A DNA stretch of 46,741 bases from Deltaproteobacteria bacterium (GTDB lineage: Bacteria; Desulfobacterota; Binatia; Binatales; Binataceae): assembly GCA_003135135.1 (NCBI GenBank), contig PLDK01000048.1, positions 1 to 46,741 of the forward strand, written 5' to 3'. Below, one piece after another: positions 21,725 to 29,818 of this stretch. Positions within the stretch are counted from its first letter, which is position 1. Each line of letters starts with the position of its first letter. The translations under genes were made by a program, and so were the position numbers. A model generated the notes under the pieces. That model made no database searches, was not told the DNA's origin, and was given only the letters and a program-made list of their open reading frames with translations.

Positions 21725-23035
21725 ATGACTTCTCGATGGGCGGGGCTGGCTATTGTTCTGTTACTGGTGGTCGCAGGGCTGTCGCTCGGCACGGCGGGAT
21801 GCGATCCGTGCCCCTCTTGTTCCAGTCACTCCCAACCCACTTCTTCGCCTACGTCTGCGAATGCATGCCTGCCGTCCAGTTCCATAGGGATACTGGTCCA
21901 GGGCAAGAACGCCACTGCCTATCTTCCACAGGGATGCTGGGCGGACGGGGGCTGCGGTGCTGGAACCGCCAGTGTTAAGGTCGTCCCGATTGAAACCAGC
22001 AGTGGCATTGGCGCCGGTGGTGCGCCGGCTTCAATTACGACCGGGAACGTCCCAAACTCGTGCTCCTCCAACTCCACGACCGGCCAGACGGTATGCGTCG
22101 CCAGCAACACCGACGTTTACCTGATTAACGGCACGACCCTTACCAGCACGTTGACCAGTGGCGCGACCGCCAGCGAAGGTTTCTCAGGGGGCGGCTGCGA
22201 AAACTGCGGCGTGGTGGTGGATTCGTCAACCAACAAGGCATTGATCACGATTGGCCTGGAAGTCGACGACAGCGAGACAGGTGGTTACCAATTCCTCGAC
22301 CTTGCCGGCACGCCCACCTTTGAATCACCGATTGATGCCGGAGTGGAGACTTCTGAAGACATTTCGATCGACCCCGTCCGCCACTTGGTGTTGTCTCCGA
22401 ATGAGGGTTCGGATTACCAGCTGGTTAATATCAGCACCCCGACGGCTGCGCTGTTCAACAATGACGTCACTGGGGAGCCAGAGTTCGACTCGGCAGGCGA
22501 AGATTGCACCACCGGCATCGCGTTGGCTACCGATGAAGGTACGGGCAATCTCTTTATCGCCGATCTGACTCAGGCGGAATTCACGCCGGGAACTCCCGCC
22601 GGCACGTGGACCGACGCCGCCAGTCAGCTTGTGAACTTTCCCGAGTTTGACTATATGTCCGCCGGCACCTGCGGTATTGCAGTCGCACCCGGCACGCACC
22701 TTGCCATAGTGACCGGTGAGTATGGCGGCGACCTGGAGGGCGTCGTCGAGCTGCCTGCCACTTCAGGGAGCGGAACGCCCGCCTTTGTCGACTACGTGGC
22801 GTTCACCGTGCCCAGCCCCCCGAGCCCCGAGGAAGGCTGGTCGGAGGGTTACGATCCGCATACGGTGACGGCTTATGTCAGCCCCAACAGCGGCAAGGCA
22901 TACGCTGTGTTGGAGAACGCTGACTTCAGCTACCTGGCCATCGTCGATCTTCAGGCGCTGCTGGGCGCCACGCGATCGGGGCACACCGTGACCACGATTC
23001 CGGCCGGCGCGGTGACTTTTATACCGGAGAGCTAG
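21725..23035 (+). CDS. lipoprotein with beta-propeller-like repeats
   Basis: A 436-residue exported lipoprotein. The signal WAGLAIVLLLVVAGLSLG ends in lipobox GTAGC (Cys about 26), followed by a short Cys/Ser/Thr-rich linker (CDPCPSC). The body is rich in beta-strand repeats with Gly-Asn turns (NKALITIGLEVDD, GNLFIADLTQ, GKAYAVLENADF), suggesting a YVTN- or NHL-like propeller without a recognised catalytic motif. Several extra Cys may form disulfides. AGGAG 8 nt before ATG 21725 fixes the start. Its stop overlaps that of the convergent asd gene within one CTAG. The function is unknown; surface binding is inferred. Confidence 0.78.
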   Translation: MTSRWAGLAIVLLLVVAGLSLGTAGCDPCPSCSSHSQPTSSPTSANACLPSSSIGILVQGKNATAYLPQGCWADGGCGAGTASVKVVPIETSSGIGAGGAPASITTGNVPNSCSSNSTTGQTVCVASNTDVYLINGTTLTSTLTSGATASEGFSGGGCENCGVVVDSSTNKALITIGLEVDDSETGGYQFLDLAGTPTFESPIDAGVETSEDISIDPVRHLVLSPNEGSDYQLVNISTPTAALFNNDVTGEPEFDSAGEDCTTGIALATDEGTGNLFIADLTQAEFTPGTPAGTWTDAASQLVNFPEFDYMSAGTCGIAVAPGTHLAIVTGEYGGDLEGVVELPATSGSGTPAFVDYVAFTVPSPPSPEEGWSEGYDPHTVTAYVSPNSGKAYAVLENADFSYLAIVDLQALLGATRSGHTVTTIPAGAVTFIPES

Positions 23036-24042
23036 CGGCCGCCGATAAGCAGTTCCGCGATCTGAACGCCGTTGAGCGCCGCGCCCTTGCGCAGCTGGTC
23101 GCCCACCACCCAGAAGTTCAGCGCGTTGGGGCAGCTCAGGTCTTCGCGGATTCGCCCGACGAAGCAGTCGTCCTGTCCCTCGACGATGATTGGCATCGGG
23201 TAGCGATTTTGCGCGGGATCGTCGAACAGCCGAATCCCCGGGAAATGCGCAAAGGCCTCGCGCGCGTCGGCCGCCGTGACTTTCGTCTCGGTCTCCGCGT
23301 TGACGGAAATCGAATGCGCGGTGAAGACCGGCACCCGCACCGTGGTCGGCGAAATCAGCAATTCGGGCTGCTCGAGGATCTTCCTGATCTCATTGACCAG
23401 CTTGATTTCCTCGCCGGTGTATCCGCCCTCGACAAATTTGTCGATATGTGGAATCAGGTTGAACGCAATCTGATGCGGAAAAAATTTCGCCTTGATCGCC
23501 TCGCCCTTCGACCACGCCATCGTCTGCTCGCGCAGTTCCGCAACCCCATTGACGCCCGCGCCGGATACCGCCTGGAAGCTCGTTGCGATCACCCGCCTGA
23601 GACGCCCCAGGTCATGGATCGGCTTGAGCGGCATCACGGTGACGATCGTCGTGCAATTCGGACACGCCACGATACCCTTGTGACGACGCGCGGCGGCGGG
23701 GTTGATCTCGGGCACCACCAGCGGAACGTCCGGGTCCATTCGATAGGCGCTCGACTTGTCCACGACGATCGCGCCCGCCTTGACCGCGATCGGTGCGAAC
23801 TCGCGCGACTGCGCCGAACCTGCCGAGAACAGCGCGATATCGATCCCCTTGAACGAGTCGGCGTCGAGCCGCCGCACCGTTATCGACTCGCCCGCGAACG
23901 TCACGGTCTTGCCCGCCGATCGCTCCGACGCATACGCGCGCAGCTCGCGAATCGGGAACTTGCGCTGCTCGAGAATTTTGAGCGTGGTCTGCCCGACTGC
24001 GCCCGTTGCACCCACCACCGCGATTCGTTGTCCGCTGGCCAT
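23032..24042 (-). CDS. asd: aspartate-semialdehyde dehydrogenase
   Basis: A 336-residue NADP-dependent enzyme that reduces aspartyl phosphate to aspartate semialdehyde, on the route to lysine, threonine, methionine and diaminopimelate. The N-terminal Rossmann loop is VVGATGAVGQTTLKILEQR. The catalytic Cys130 is in ACPNCTT. QAVSGAG and the substrate-binding VPVFTAHS with its His follow. Length and motif order are normal. No Shine-Dalgarno site is clear before ATG 24042. It is not in a lysine operon; the downstream neighbour on the other strand is a lipoprotein with an overlapping stop codon. Confidence 0.95.
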   Translation of the reverse strand: MASGQRIAVVGATGAVGQTTLKILEQRKFPIRELRAYASERSAGKTVTFAGESITVRRLDADSFKGIDIALFSAGSAQSREFAPIAVKAGAIVVDKSSAYRMDPDVPLVVPEINPAAARRHKGIVACPNCTTIVTVMPLKPIHDLGRLRRVIATSFQAVSGAGVNGVAELREQTMAWSKGEAIKAKFFPHQIAFNLIPHIDKFVEGGYTGEEIKLVNEIRKILEQPELLISPTTVRVPVFTAHSISVNAETETKVTAADAREAFAHFPGIRLFDDPAQNRYPMPIIVEGQDDCFVGRIREDLSCPNALNFWVVGDQLRKGAALNGVQIAELLIGGR

Positions 24043-24093
24043 TATTCGATTGTATCGTGAAGTGGTTATTCGAGTGAACAGCCGTTTCAGTTC

Positions 24094-24735
24094 TCAGGTC
24101 CTTTGCAATAGCCAGTCGCTCACCAGCTCGAATACTTCGCCGTGCGCCAATCCGTGTCCGACGCCGGGTAAAATCCTGAGCGTCTTGGGCTCGTCGGCGC
24201 GCTCGTAAAGCGCCTGCGAACTTTCGTGCGAAAGAATCGTGTCCGCCCCGCCATGAATCAGCAGCAGCGGCTTGGGCGCCAGCTCGCCCGCCATGTGCGC
24301 GCCCGCGAGCTGACTCGACAGCGCGATCACGGTCGTGACGATTGGGCTGAGCGTTCCCGCGTTGATCGCGACCGCGCCGCCAAACGAATGCCCGACGAGC
24401 GCGACGCGCTCGTGCCCAATCCCGCCCAGGAACGTCAGCGCCGCCATCGCATCGACCAGGCATTCGCCGAACTCGTTGGGCGCACGATAATCCAGCCGCG
24501 CAATCGTGAGCCCGCGCCGGGGCATCTCCAGCCCCAGCTGCGGATACAGCATCGAGGGACCGTCGAATCCGCCGATCGCGCCACTGACGCATAGCACCGC
24601 GTGCCCCTTTTCCGGCGCCGAATGCAGCACCAGCGCGATCGAGCCGCGCGTCGTCGCGAGCGTCACCTTGCGCGCGCCCGCGATCTCGTCGCCCGGCTCC
24701 ACGCCGGTGATTCTCAAAGTCAGTCCTTCGTCCAT
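24094..24735 (-). CDS. alpha/beta-hydrolase (dienelactone-hydrolase-like)
   Basis: A 213-residue alpha/beta hydrolase with nucleophile elbow GHSFGGA (Ser about 116), acid in HGGADTIL and His in GVGHGLAHG, a complete triad. The fold is minimal, without a lid, and resembles small esterases or dienelactone-hydrolase-like proteins. The chosen ATG 24735 (MDEGLTLR) lies 28 nt after the stop of the small helical protein gene. A longer frame from 24792 would overlap that gene. The substrate is unknown. It lies between the small helical protein gene upstream and asd downstream (52-bp gap) on the same strand. Confidence 0.85.
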   Translation of the reverse strand: MDEGLTLRITGVEPGDEIAGARKVTLATTRGSIALVLHSAPEKGHAVLCVSGAIGGFDGPSMLYPQLGLEMPRRGLTIARLDYRAPNEFGECLVDAMAALTFLGGIGHERVALVGHSFGGAVAINAGTLSPIVTTVIALSSQLAGAHMAGELAPKPLLLIHGGADTILSHESSQALYERADEPKTLRILPGVGHGLAHGEVFELVSDWLLQRT

Positions 24736-24763
24736 CGGTTGGGATCTTGCGCCGGGCCGATGC

Positions 24764-25039
24764 CTATCGCGACCGAATCGAGGCCGGCCCATCCAGTCGA
24801 GCGTCAGTCGTCTCGCCGAGCATTTGCATTGCGTACCGAATCAGCGCCGCCAGCCTTTCCACCCGCGTCAACAGTTCGCCCTGCTCGCCGCGCGGCGCGT
24901 CGGCCAGCTCAGCGGCGACTGCGGCCAGATTCTCGCGCATCAGTTGCGCCGCGCGCTCCAGGTTTTCGCGCTCGGGCCCCCGCACGCGGGCTTTGCGCCG
25001 CGCCTCCTGGATCTCCGCAAAATCGATTATCTCGGCCAT
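24764..25039 (-). CDS. small helical protein of unknown function
   Basis: I do not recognise a family. The 91-residue product starts MAEIIDFAEIQEARRKAR and is almost entirely predicted helix: a charged N-terminal helix, then two amphipathic helices (ENLERAAQLMRENLAAVAAE; LLTRVERLAALIRYAMQML) separated by a short Pro/Gly break. This looks like a helical hairpin or coiled coil. There is no Cys, metal motif or signal peptide. The start ATG follows no strong ribosome site. It sits between trmJ upstream (72-bp gap) and the alpha/beta-hydrolase gene. Confidence 0.65.
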   Translation of the reverse strand: MAEIIDFAEIQEARRKARVRGPERENLERAAQLMRENLAAVAAELADAPRGEQGELLTRVERLAALIRYAMQMLGETTDARLDGPASIRSR

Positions 25040-25111
25040 TGATGATTCACGCTGCGCGCGACCGATCGCGATTATCGCTTATCGCCCCCGCGCGTGGAAA
25101 CCGCGAAACAG

Positions 25112-25918
25112 TCATCTTAATTTCTTGCCCGCGCGCCGCTTCTCGGCGAGCGTCCGATGCCCACCCTCGGCGACCCATCGCATCTGCCGCGCCATCCCGT
25201 TGAGAATCTCGACCTCGCGCGCCGTCAATCCGCTGCGTCCGAGAATCTCGCGGATCGCGAACATTATATGGTCCGGGTTGTCGTCGGGAATAAAACCGAT
25301 CGAGACCAGCGCCTCCTCCATCCGCGCCAGCATCGGGTCGCTGATCGCCGCGGGTACGAAATGCGGCGCTCGGGCCGCAGCTACGCAATGCGACGCTCGA
25401 GCGGCTTCGATCTCCGCCGCCGCCGATTCGTCCGCCGCCATCATCAGCTCGTACGCGACGACCACCACCGCCTGCGCCAGGTTGAGCGACGGATATTCGG
25501 GTGCGGTAGGGATTGTGATCAACCGATTGCAGAGCTTGAGCTCGCGATTAGTCAGCCCGTGGTCTTCGCGGCCGAAGACGATCGCGATTTTGTTCGAGCC
25601 GGCAATCGCGTCGAGTTCCGCCGCCGATGCGCGCAGCGGAAGCGCCCGGCGGCGATAGCCGCCGCGGCGGCTGGTCGTGCCGGCCGCGACCGAGCAATCC
25701 GCCAGCGCCGCCGCCAGATCGGGATAGACCGTCGCGCGCGCCAGGATGTCATCGGCATGCACCGCCATCGCGGCCGCCTCGCGACTCTTCAACGTGCCGG
25801 GCGCGACCAGCCGAAGATCGTCGAAGCCCATGTTCTTGAGCGCTCGCGCCGCCGCGCCGATATTGCCGGCCGATTGCGGCCTGAACAGCACGAATGCGAA
25901 TTTCTCCCGCGCCGCCAT
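25112..25918 (-). CDS. trmJ: tRNA (Cm32/Um32) 2'-O-methyltransferase, TrmJ type
   Basis: A 268-residue SPOUT methyltransferase that methylates ribose at position 32 of tRNA, inferred from its similarity to TrmJ. The family motifs are present: NIGAAARALKNMGF (residues about 19-32), IAIVFGREDHGLTNREL, and the knot motif ITIPTAPEYPSLNLAQAV. The C-terminal extension of about 100 residues (ending AEKRRAGKKLR) is a helical domain typical of TrmJ. ATG 25918 starts MAAREKFAFVLFRP; a longer frame from 26089 is unlikely, because a repeat and the divergent ligand-ligase gene lie there. The 31-bp repeat begins 9 bp upstream of this start. Confidence 0.9.
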   Translation of the reverse strand: MAAREKFAFVLFRPQSAGNIGAAARALKNMGFDDLRLVAPGTLKSREAAAMAVHADDILARATVYPDLAAALADCSVAAGTTSRRGGYRRRALPLRASAAELDAIAGSNKIAIVFGREDHGLTNRELKLCNRLITIPTAPEYPSLNLAQAVVVVAYELMMAADESAAAEIEAARASHCVAAARAPHFVPAAISDPMLARMEEALVSIGFIPDDNPDHIMFAIREILGRSGLTAREVEILNGMARQMRWVAEGGHRTLAEKRRAGKKLR

Positions 25919-25926
25919 CTTCTCAT

Positions 25927-25957
25927 TTAAGCGCAGCCTCCAAGGAATGCGAAACCG
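25927..25957. repeat. 31-bp direct repeat, copy 1 (left of PaaK-like gene)
   Basis: TTAA, one variable base, then CGCAGCCTCCAAGGAATGCG and AAACCG. The same sequence with only the variable base changed (G here, C there) occurs at 27518-27548. It sits right before the trmJ start on one side and the ligase gene on the other. The CCAAGGA...GAAACC portion resembles the CCAAGGAAGTGTGAAACCC module in the dispersed repeats. Confidence 0.85.
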
Positions 25958-26064
25958 GCCCCTTCCGGCGCCGCCGGAAACACCGTGGACCAATACCGGC
26001 TGAACCCCTTGCACACAGCGGTCGTCCGGCCTATGCGGGAGTTGGAATCGGAAGGTGCTACAAG

Positions 26065-27474
26065 ATGTCAGTGGTCGACGACGGAGCACGCATGACTTCG
26101 AATGGAGCCGGATCGTACGAAGAGACGCGCCAGCGACACTTCGCGTATCTGATGAACCTCACGCCTGAGTTCCTCGCGCGTCTTCGTTGGTCCAGAGCGG
26201 AGATCGACGCCGAACAGACACGCGCGCTGCGGGATCTCGTGAGCCATGCGGCGCGCTCTTCTCCGTGGCACCGCGAACGCCTCCGACGGCTGGCTGGAGA
26301 TCGCCTGACGCCAGCCGCCTTGCGCGATATTCCGCCGATGACGAAGGGCGACCTGATGGAGCACTGGGACGCAATCGTCACCGATCCCCGCTGCACCTTG
26401 GCAGCCGCCGAAACCCATCTCGCCGGACTTACGGCCGATGCCTACTTCCTTGACGATTTGCACGTGATCGCGTCGGGCGGCTCGAGTGGAAAGCGCGGCG
26501 TGTTTGTCTACGACTGGGGCGGATGGGCGGTATCGGCCCTCGGTTTGATGCGCGGTCTCTACGATATTCTACTGAGCCTTGGACGGCAGCCGGCGCCCTT
26601 CGCAACCGTGTCGGCCTACGTGGCGAGCCACGCGACCAGCGCTCTGGGACAAACGTTCTCGAATCCGGATCGGCCCAGCGTGCGGGCTCCCGTCAGTCTG
26701 CCGCTTGCCGAAATCGTTACGATCCTCAATCGCGCACAGCCGTCGCTCCTGCACACCTACCCCAGCATGCTGCCGGCTCTGTGCGAGGAAGCGCGCAGCG
26801 GGCATCTGCACATCACCCCCGCTCTGGTCTGGAGCACTTCCGAGCCGCTGCTGCCGGAAGTTCGAGCGATGGTTGAAGCGACCTGGAACGTTCCGGTTGC
26901 GAACGGCTGGGCGGCGAGCGAATCCAACGGTGGCGCGTTTTGTTGCCCGGTTGGCGCGGGTTTCCACATCGGGGAGGATCTGAACATCATCGAACCGATT
27001 GATGAGCACGGCAATCCGGTCCCCCGCGGCGAACGGTCGGCCAAAATCCTCCTCACGAACCTTTATAATCGAACCATGCCGCTTATCCGCTACGAGATTA
27101 CCGACGAGTTCCAGATCGCCGACGGCCCCTGCCGCTGCGGCTCGGCCTATCTCAAGGTCGCCGACGTGCACGGCCGAGCGGACGACGTGTTCCGCTACGC
27201 CAGCGGGATCAGGGTTCACCCGCTGAACTTCCGCTCTCCGCTCGGCAAAGATCCGGCGATCGTCGAATACCAGGTCCGGCAGACGGAGCGCGGCGCCGAG
27301 ATCGCCATCGTTGCTCGCGCCACCGTCAATATCGACGCCCTGCGATCCATCCTCGCTCAACGTCTCACCGGCCTTGGCCTGTCCGCACCGGAAGTGATCG
27401 TGCGTCGGGTTGACAGGATCGAGCGTCAGGGTGCTGGGAAACTGAAGCGCTTCATTCCCTTACCCGCCTTCTAG
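26065..27474 (+). CDS. PaaK-like AMP-forming acyl-CoA ligase
   Basis: A 469-residue adenylate-forming enzyme related to phenylacetate-CoA ligase. The phosphate loop is ASGGSSGKRGVFVYD (about residue 132), followed by NGWAASESNGG and NLYNRTMPLIRYEITD. GAGKLKRF near the end carries the conserved C-terminal Lys. It is likely to activate an aromatic or fatty acid as its adenylate and CoA thioester. Two starts are possible: ATG 26065 (GGAAGG 9 nt upstream) and ATG 26092 (GGAG 5-6 nt upstream). The gene is the only gene between two copies of a 31-bp direct repeat, which suggests insertion or recombination. It is divergent from trmJ. Confidence 0.86.
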   Translation: MSVVDDGARMTSNGAGSYEETRQRHFAYLMNLTPEFLARLRWSRAEIDAEQTRALRDLVSHAARSSPWHRERLRRLAGDRLTPAALRDIPPMTKGDLMEHWDAIVTDPRCTLAAAETHLAGLTADAYFLDDLHVIASGGSSGKRGVFVYDWGGWAVSALGLMRGLYDILLSLGRQPAPFATVSAYVASHATSALGQTFSNPDRPSVRAPVSLPLAEIVTILNRAQPSLLHTYPSMLPALCEEARSGHLHITPALVWSTSEPLLPEVRAMVEATWNVPVANGWAASESNGGAFCCPVGAGFHIGEDLNIIEPIDEHGNPVPRGERSAKILLTNLYNRTMPLIRYEITDEFQIADGPCRCGSAYLKVADVHGRADDVFRYASGIRVHPLNFRSPLGKDPAIVEYQVRQTERGAEIAIVARATVNIDALRSILAQRLTGLGLSAPEVIVRRVDRIERQGAGKLKRFIPLPAF

Positions 27475-27660
27475 AGACGCCTCGTCGCGCACCGCCGGCC
27501 GTTCTTGGTGATCAGGATTAACCGCAGCCTCCAAGGAATGCGAAACCGCCGGGATGATTCCCCGCGCATTCCCGCTTATCCCTGCTCTTAACGTTGGGTG
27601 CAGGGGTCAACCCTGCTGAAACCCACGGTGGGTTTCATTACAATTAAGTGTATTCCTGCG
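27475..27660. repeat. repeat-rich gap after the ligase gene
   Basis: Positions 27518-27548 hold copy 2 of the 31-bp repeat. About 27590-27645 holds TTGGGTGCAGGGGTCAACCC followed by a GAAACCCACGGTGGGTTTC hairpin, the same module pair as in 260-300 and 29750-29800. The hairpin ends about 12 nt before the metallophosphoesterase ATG, so it may influence translation. No gene is seen. Confidence 0.75.
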
Positions 27661-28317
27661 ATGAAAATAATTTCCTTCGGCGACGTTCATATGGCGACCC
27701 GCAATCTCGATCTGATGGGCGAGGTGATGCGCGATTGCGACTTGATAATCCTGTCCGGCGATCTCACCAACTTCGGCGGCGTCGACGACGCGCGCAAGGT
27801 CCTCGCCGACGTCCGCCGCGCGTGTCCCGCCGTGCTCGCGCTATCGGGCAACCTCGACCGGCGCGAGGTGATCCCGTTCCTCGAACACGACGGCGTCGCG
27901 CTGCATGGCAAGGGCGTGGTCAAGGGTGGCGTGGGAATCTTCGGATGCGGGGGCTCGAATATCACGCCGTTCGGCACGCCGACCGAGTTCAGCGAGGACG
28001 AAATCTATGCGACGCTGCGCGCCGGTTATGACTTCGTGCGCGACGTGCGGCCGCTCCTGATGGTTTGTCATACGCCTCCGTTCGATACCAAATGCGACCG
28101 AATCCGCAGCGGCGCGCCGGTCGGCAGCACTGCCGCGCGCCAATTCATCGAAGAAGTGAAGCCCGAAGTTTGCATCTCGGGGCACGTTCACGAATCCGCC
28201 GGCGTCGATCGAATCGGTCCGACGCAGATTTTCAACGCGGGCCCGTTCAAGGGCGGCGGCTACGTAGTTGTACGGGCCGGCGACGGGCGGCTTGACGCGA
28301 GGCTCGAATTTCTTTGA
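27661..28317 (+). CDS. calcineurin-like metallophosphoesterase
   Basis: A 218-residue metal-dependent phosphoesterase. The metal-binding motifs are in the usual order: FGDVH near the start, SGDL, SGNLD (a variant of GNHD with His replaced by Leu), CHTPP and ISGHVHESAG. The missing His in GNLD is common in subgroups of this family but may change the substrate. Length and single-domain form resemble archaeal and bacterial YfcE/DR1281-like proteins. The product may hydrolyse phosphodiesters or nucleotides. ATG 27661 follows a short palindromic hairpin; an upstream frame from 27598 starts inside the repeat and is rejected. Confidence 0.87.
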   Translation: MKIISFGDVHMATRNLDLMGEVMRDCDLIILSGDLTNFGGVDDARKVLADVRRACPAVLALSGNLDRREVIPFLEHDGVALHGKGVVKGGVGIFGCGGSNITPFGTPTEFSEDEIYATLRAGYDFVRDVRPLLMVCHTPPFDTKCDRIRSGAPVGSTAARQFIEEVKPEVCISGHVHESAGVDRIGPTQIFNAGPFKGGGYVVVRAGDGRLDARLEFL

Positions 28318-28318
28318 C

Positions 28319-28447
28319 GTGCCCGCCTTGTCGCACGCCGATCAATCGCTTCGCACCTACGCCGGAAAAATCGCCAACGCATGGCCGCTGGTGCTGCGCA
28401 ACTCGATCCGGCTACTGTGGCGTTTCCGGCCCGGACGCGCCGCGTAG
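28319..28447 (+). CDS. possible 42-residue small protein
   Basis: Starting 1 nt after the phosphoesterase TGA, a GTG opens a 42-codon frame beginning with PALSHADQSL and ending RFRPGRAA, with a central amphipathic stretch (NAWPLVLRNSIRLLW). No strong ribosome site precedes it, but coupling to the upstream stop is possible. It could also be chance, as open frames are common in such GC-rich DNA. Confidence 0.25.
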   Translation: MPALSHADQSLRTYAGKIANAWPLVLRNSIRLLWRFRPGRAA

Positions 28448-28546
28448 TAGGGCGGGAGATTGTTCGGGGGGCGGATCGAAGCAACGCAGCCGCTCCGCGG
28501 CTCGTGGCCGATTGCATATTTTTATCTAAGGGAGAATTGCTTGCGC

Positions 28547-29422
28547 ATGGACGGGACCGGCGATGCTCGGATGAGGTTTGATCACGTATCGATCGCGGTG
28601 AAGTCTATCGACCGCGCCTACGAATTCTTCGCGAAATATTTTCCGATCAAGCTGCGCAACGCCAGATCGATCGACGAACAGGTCAGCGGCTCGTTCTACT
28701 GGCAGGATTTCCACCTTGGCGGATTCGTCGTCGAGCTTATCGAGGACCCGCCCGCCAAGCCCGGCTTCGTCACCAGGTTCATCGACAAGCACGGCGAGGG
28801 GATGCATCATTTGTCGATCGAGACGGACAATCTGGACGCGATCGTGGCCCGGCTCAAGGCCGGAGGCGTGCGGGTCGTCGACGAGCAAAAATACGATTCA
28901 GGGGCGGCGACCGCGTTCATCTCGCCGCGCTCCGCCTTCGGCGCGCTGATCCAGTTCTGGCACACCCCGAATTGGGAACAGGCGCATCCCAAGCCGGCGC
29001 CCGACGGCCTGGCCCACTTCGATCACGTCTCGCTCGCGGTCAAGGACATTAAGGCGGCCTACGAATTCTTCACGCGCTACTTTCCCGGCACGAAAATCGG
29101 CCACGAGCCTCACCTCAGCAATTCCGAGGGCAACTTCGCGCTCGGCCATCTCGAGGTGGCAGGCTTCAAGCTCGAATTCATCGCGAGCCCGCCGCACAAG
29201 ACCGACAACGACTTCGTCGGCAAGTTCATCGCGCGCTACGGCGAGGGGATGCATCATATTTCGATTGACCTGAAGGATTTCGATGCGACCTGCGAGCGGC
29301 TCAAACGCGACGGCGTCCGGGTGGTGGACGAAAAACGCAACTGGCGCGGCGAGCGCCAATACTTCATCTCGCCGCAGTCGGCCTTCGGCGTGCTTATCCA
29401 AATCTGGGACGGGCAGGGCTGA
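28547..29422 (+). CDS. double-VOC-domain protein (epimerase/dioxygenase-like)
   Basis: A 291-residue protein of two similar VOC domains (residues about 9-135 and 150-285). Both carry FDHVSxAVKxI near the start, GEGMHHxSI in the middle, and SAFGxLIQxW at the end. The His at each start and the HH motif are the metal ligands used by methylmalonyl-CoA epimerase and hydroxyphenylpyruvate dioxygenase relatives; the expected end-strand Glu is replaced by Gln in both domains. Internal duplication is evident. TTG 28541 with GGAG 6 nt upstream, or ATG 28547, may be the start. The gene lies in a repeat-flanked region with the phosphoesterase. The substrate is unknown. Confidence 0.83.
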   Translation: MDGTGDARMRFDHVSIAVKSIDRAYEFFAKYFPIKLRNARSIDEQVSGSFYWQDFHLGGFVVELIEDPPAKPGFVTRFIDKHGEGMHHLSIETDNLDAIVARLKAGGVRVVDEQKYDSGAATAFISPRSAFGALIQFWHTPNWEQAHPKPAPDGLAHFDHVSLAVKDIKAAYEFFTRYFPGTKIGHEPHLSNSEGNFALGHLEVAGFKLEFIASPPHKTDNDFVGKFIARYGEGMHHISIDLKDFDATCERLKRDGVRVVDEKRNWRGERQYFISPQSAFGVLIQIWDGQG

Positions 29423-29818
29423 CCGCAGGGGCTGACCCCTGCACCCGGTATTAAGGCCGCGCTCCGTTGTCGCGCGCGGCCTCTTAATACTGGCCTCCCG
29501 TGCCAACGGTTCTTCCATCGCGTAGTCGCGAAAAGATGCGCTGCGCAGATTTTCGCGTCTTCTCACTGCGGTGCAGGGGTCACCCCTGCCCGTCGCCACG
29601 GCTGGCCAGCGTTACGCCCGAGAGAAAAAGACGCGCCGCGCGGATTTTTCGATTCGTTACCGGGTGCAGGGCTCAGCCCTGCCGCCCACCGCGCAGGTGA
29701 TTCTTCCTTCATGCCGCGCCCGCCATCGGCGGGCGGCCTTAACGCTGGGTGCAGGGGTCACCCCCTGCAAACCCGCGCAGGGTTTCACATTCAATAATGC
29801 TACAATTATCCGATTCGC
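29423..29818. repeat. 396-bp repeat mosaic
   Basis: No gene is seen. Modules in order: GCAGGGGCTGACCCCTGC (about 29429); GCCGCGCTCCGTTGTCGCG hairpin (about 29454); GTGCCAACGG; the CGCGAAAA...TTTTCGCG palindrome (29527-29557), a third copy of the core of the 152-bp unit; GCAGGGGTCACCCCTGC (29573-29589); GCCGTCGCCACGGC-like DNA; GCAGGGCTCAGCCCTGC (about 29667); CCGCCATCGGCGGG (about 29722); GCAGGGGTCACCCCCTGC (29751-29768); and a GAAACCC/GGGTTTC variant. The HAD gene starts right at its end. Confidence 0.75.

Noticed and set aside
24764-24792. Longer alpha/beta hydrolase start at 24792
   Set aside because: It would overlap the upstream gene by 29 nt and adds a basic stretch not typical of the fold.
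26092-27474. Shorter start for the PaaK-like ligase at 26092
   Set aside because: Equally supported by its ribosome site; I kept 26065 as the reported start but the choice is open.
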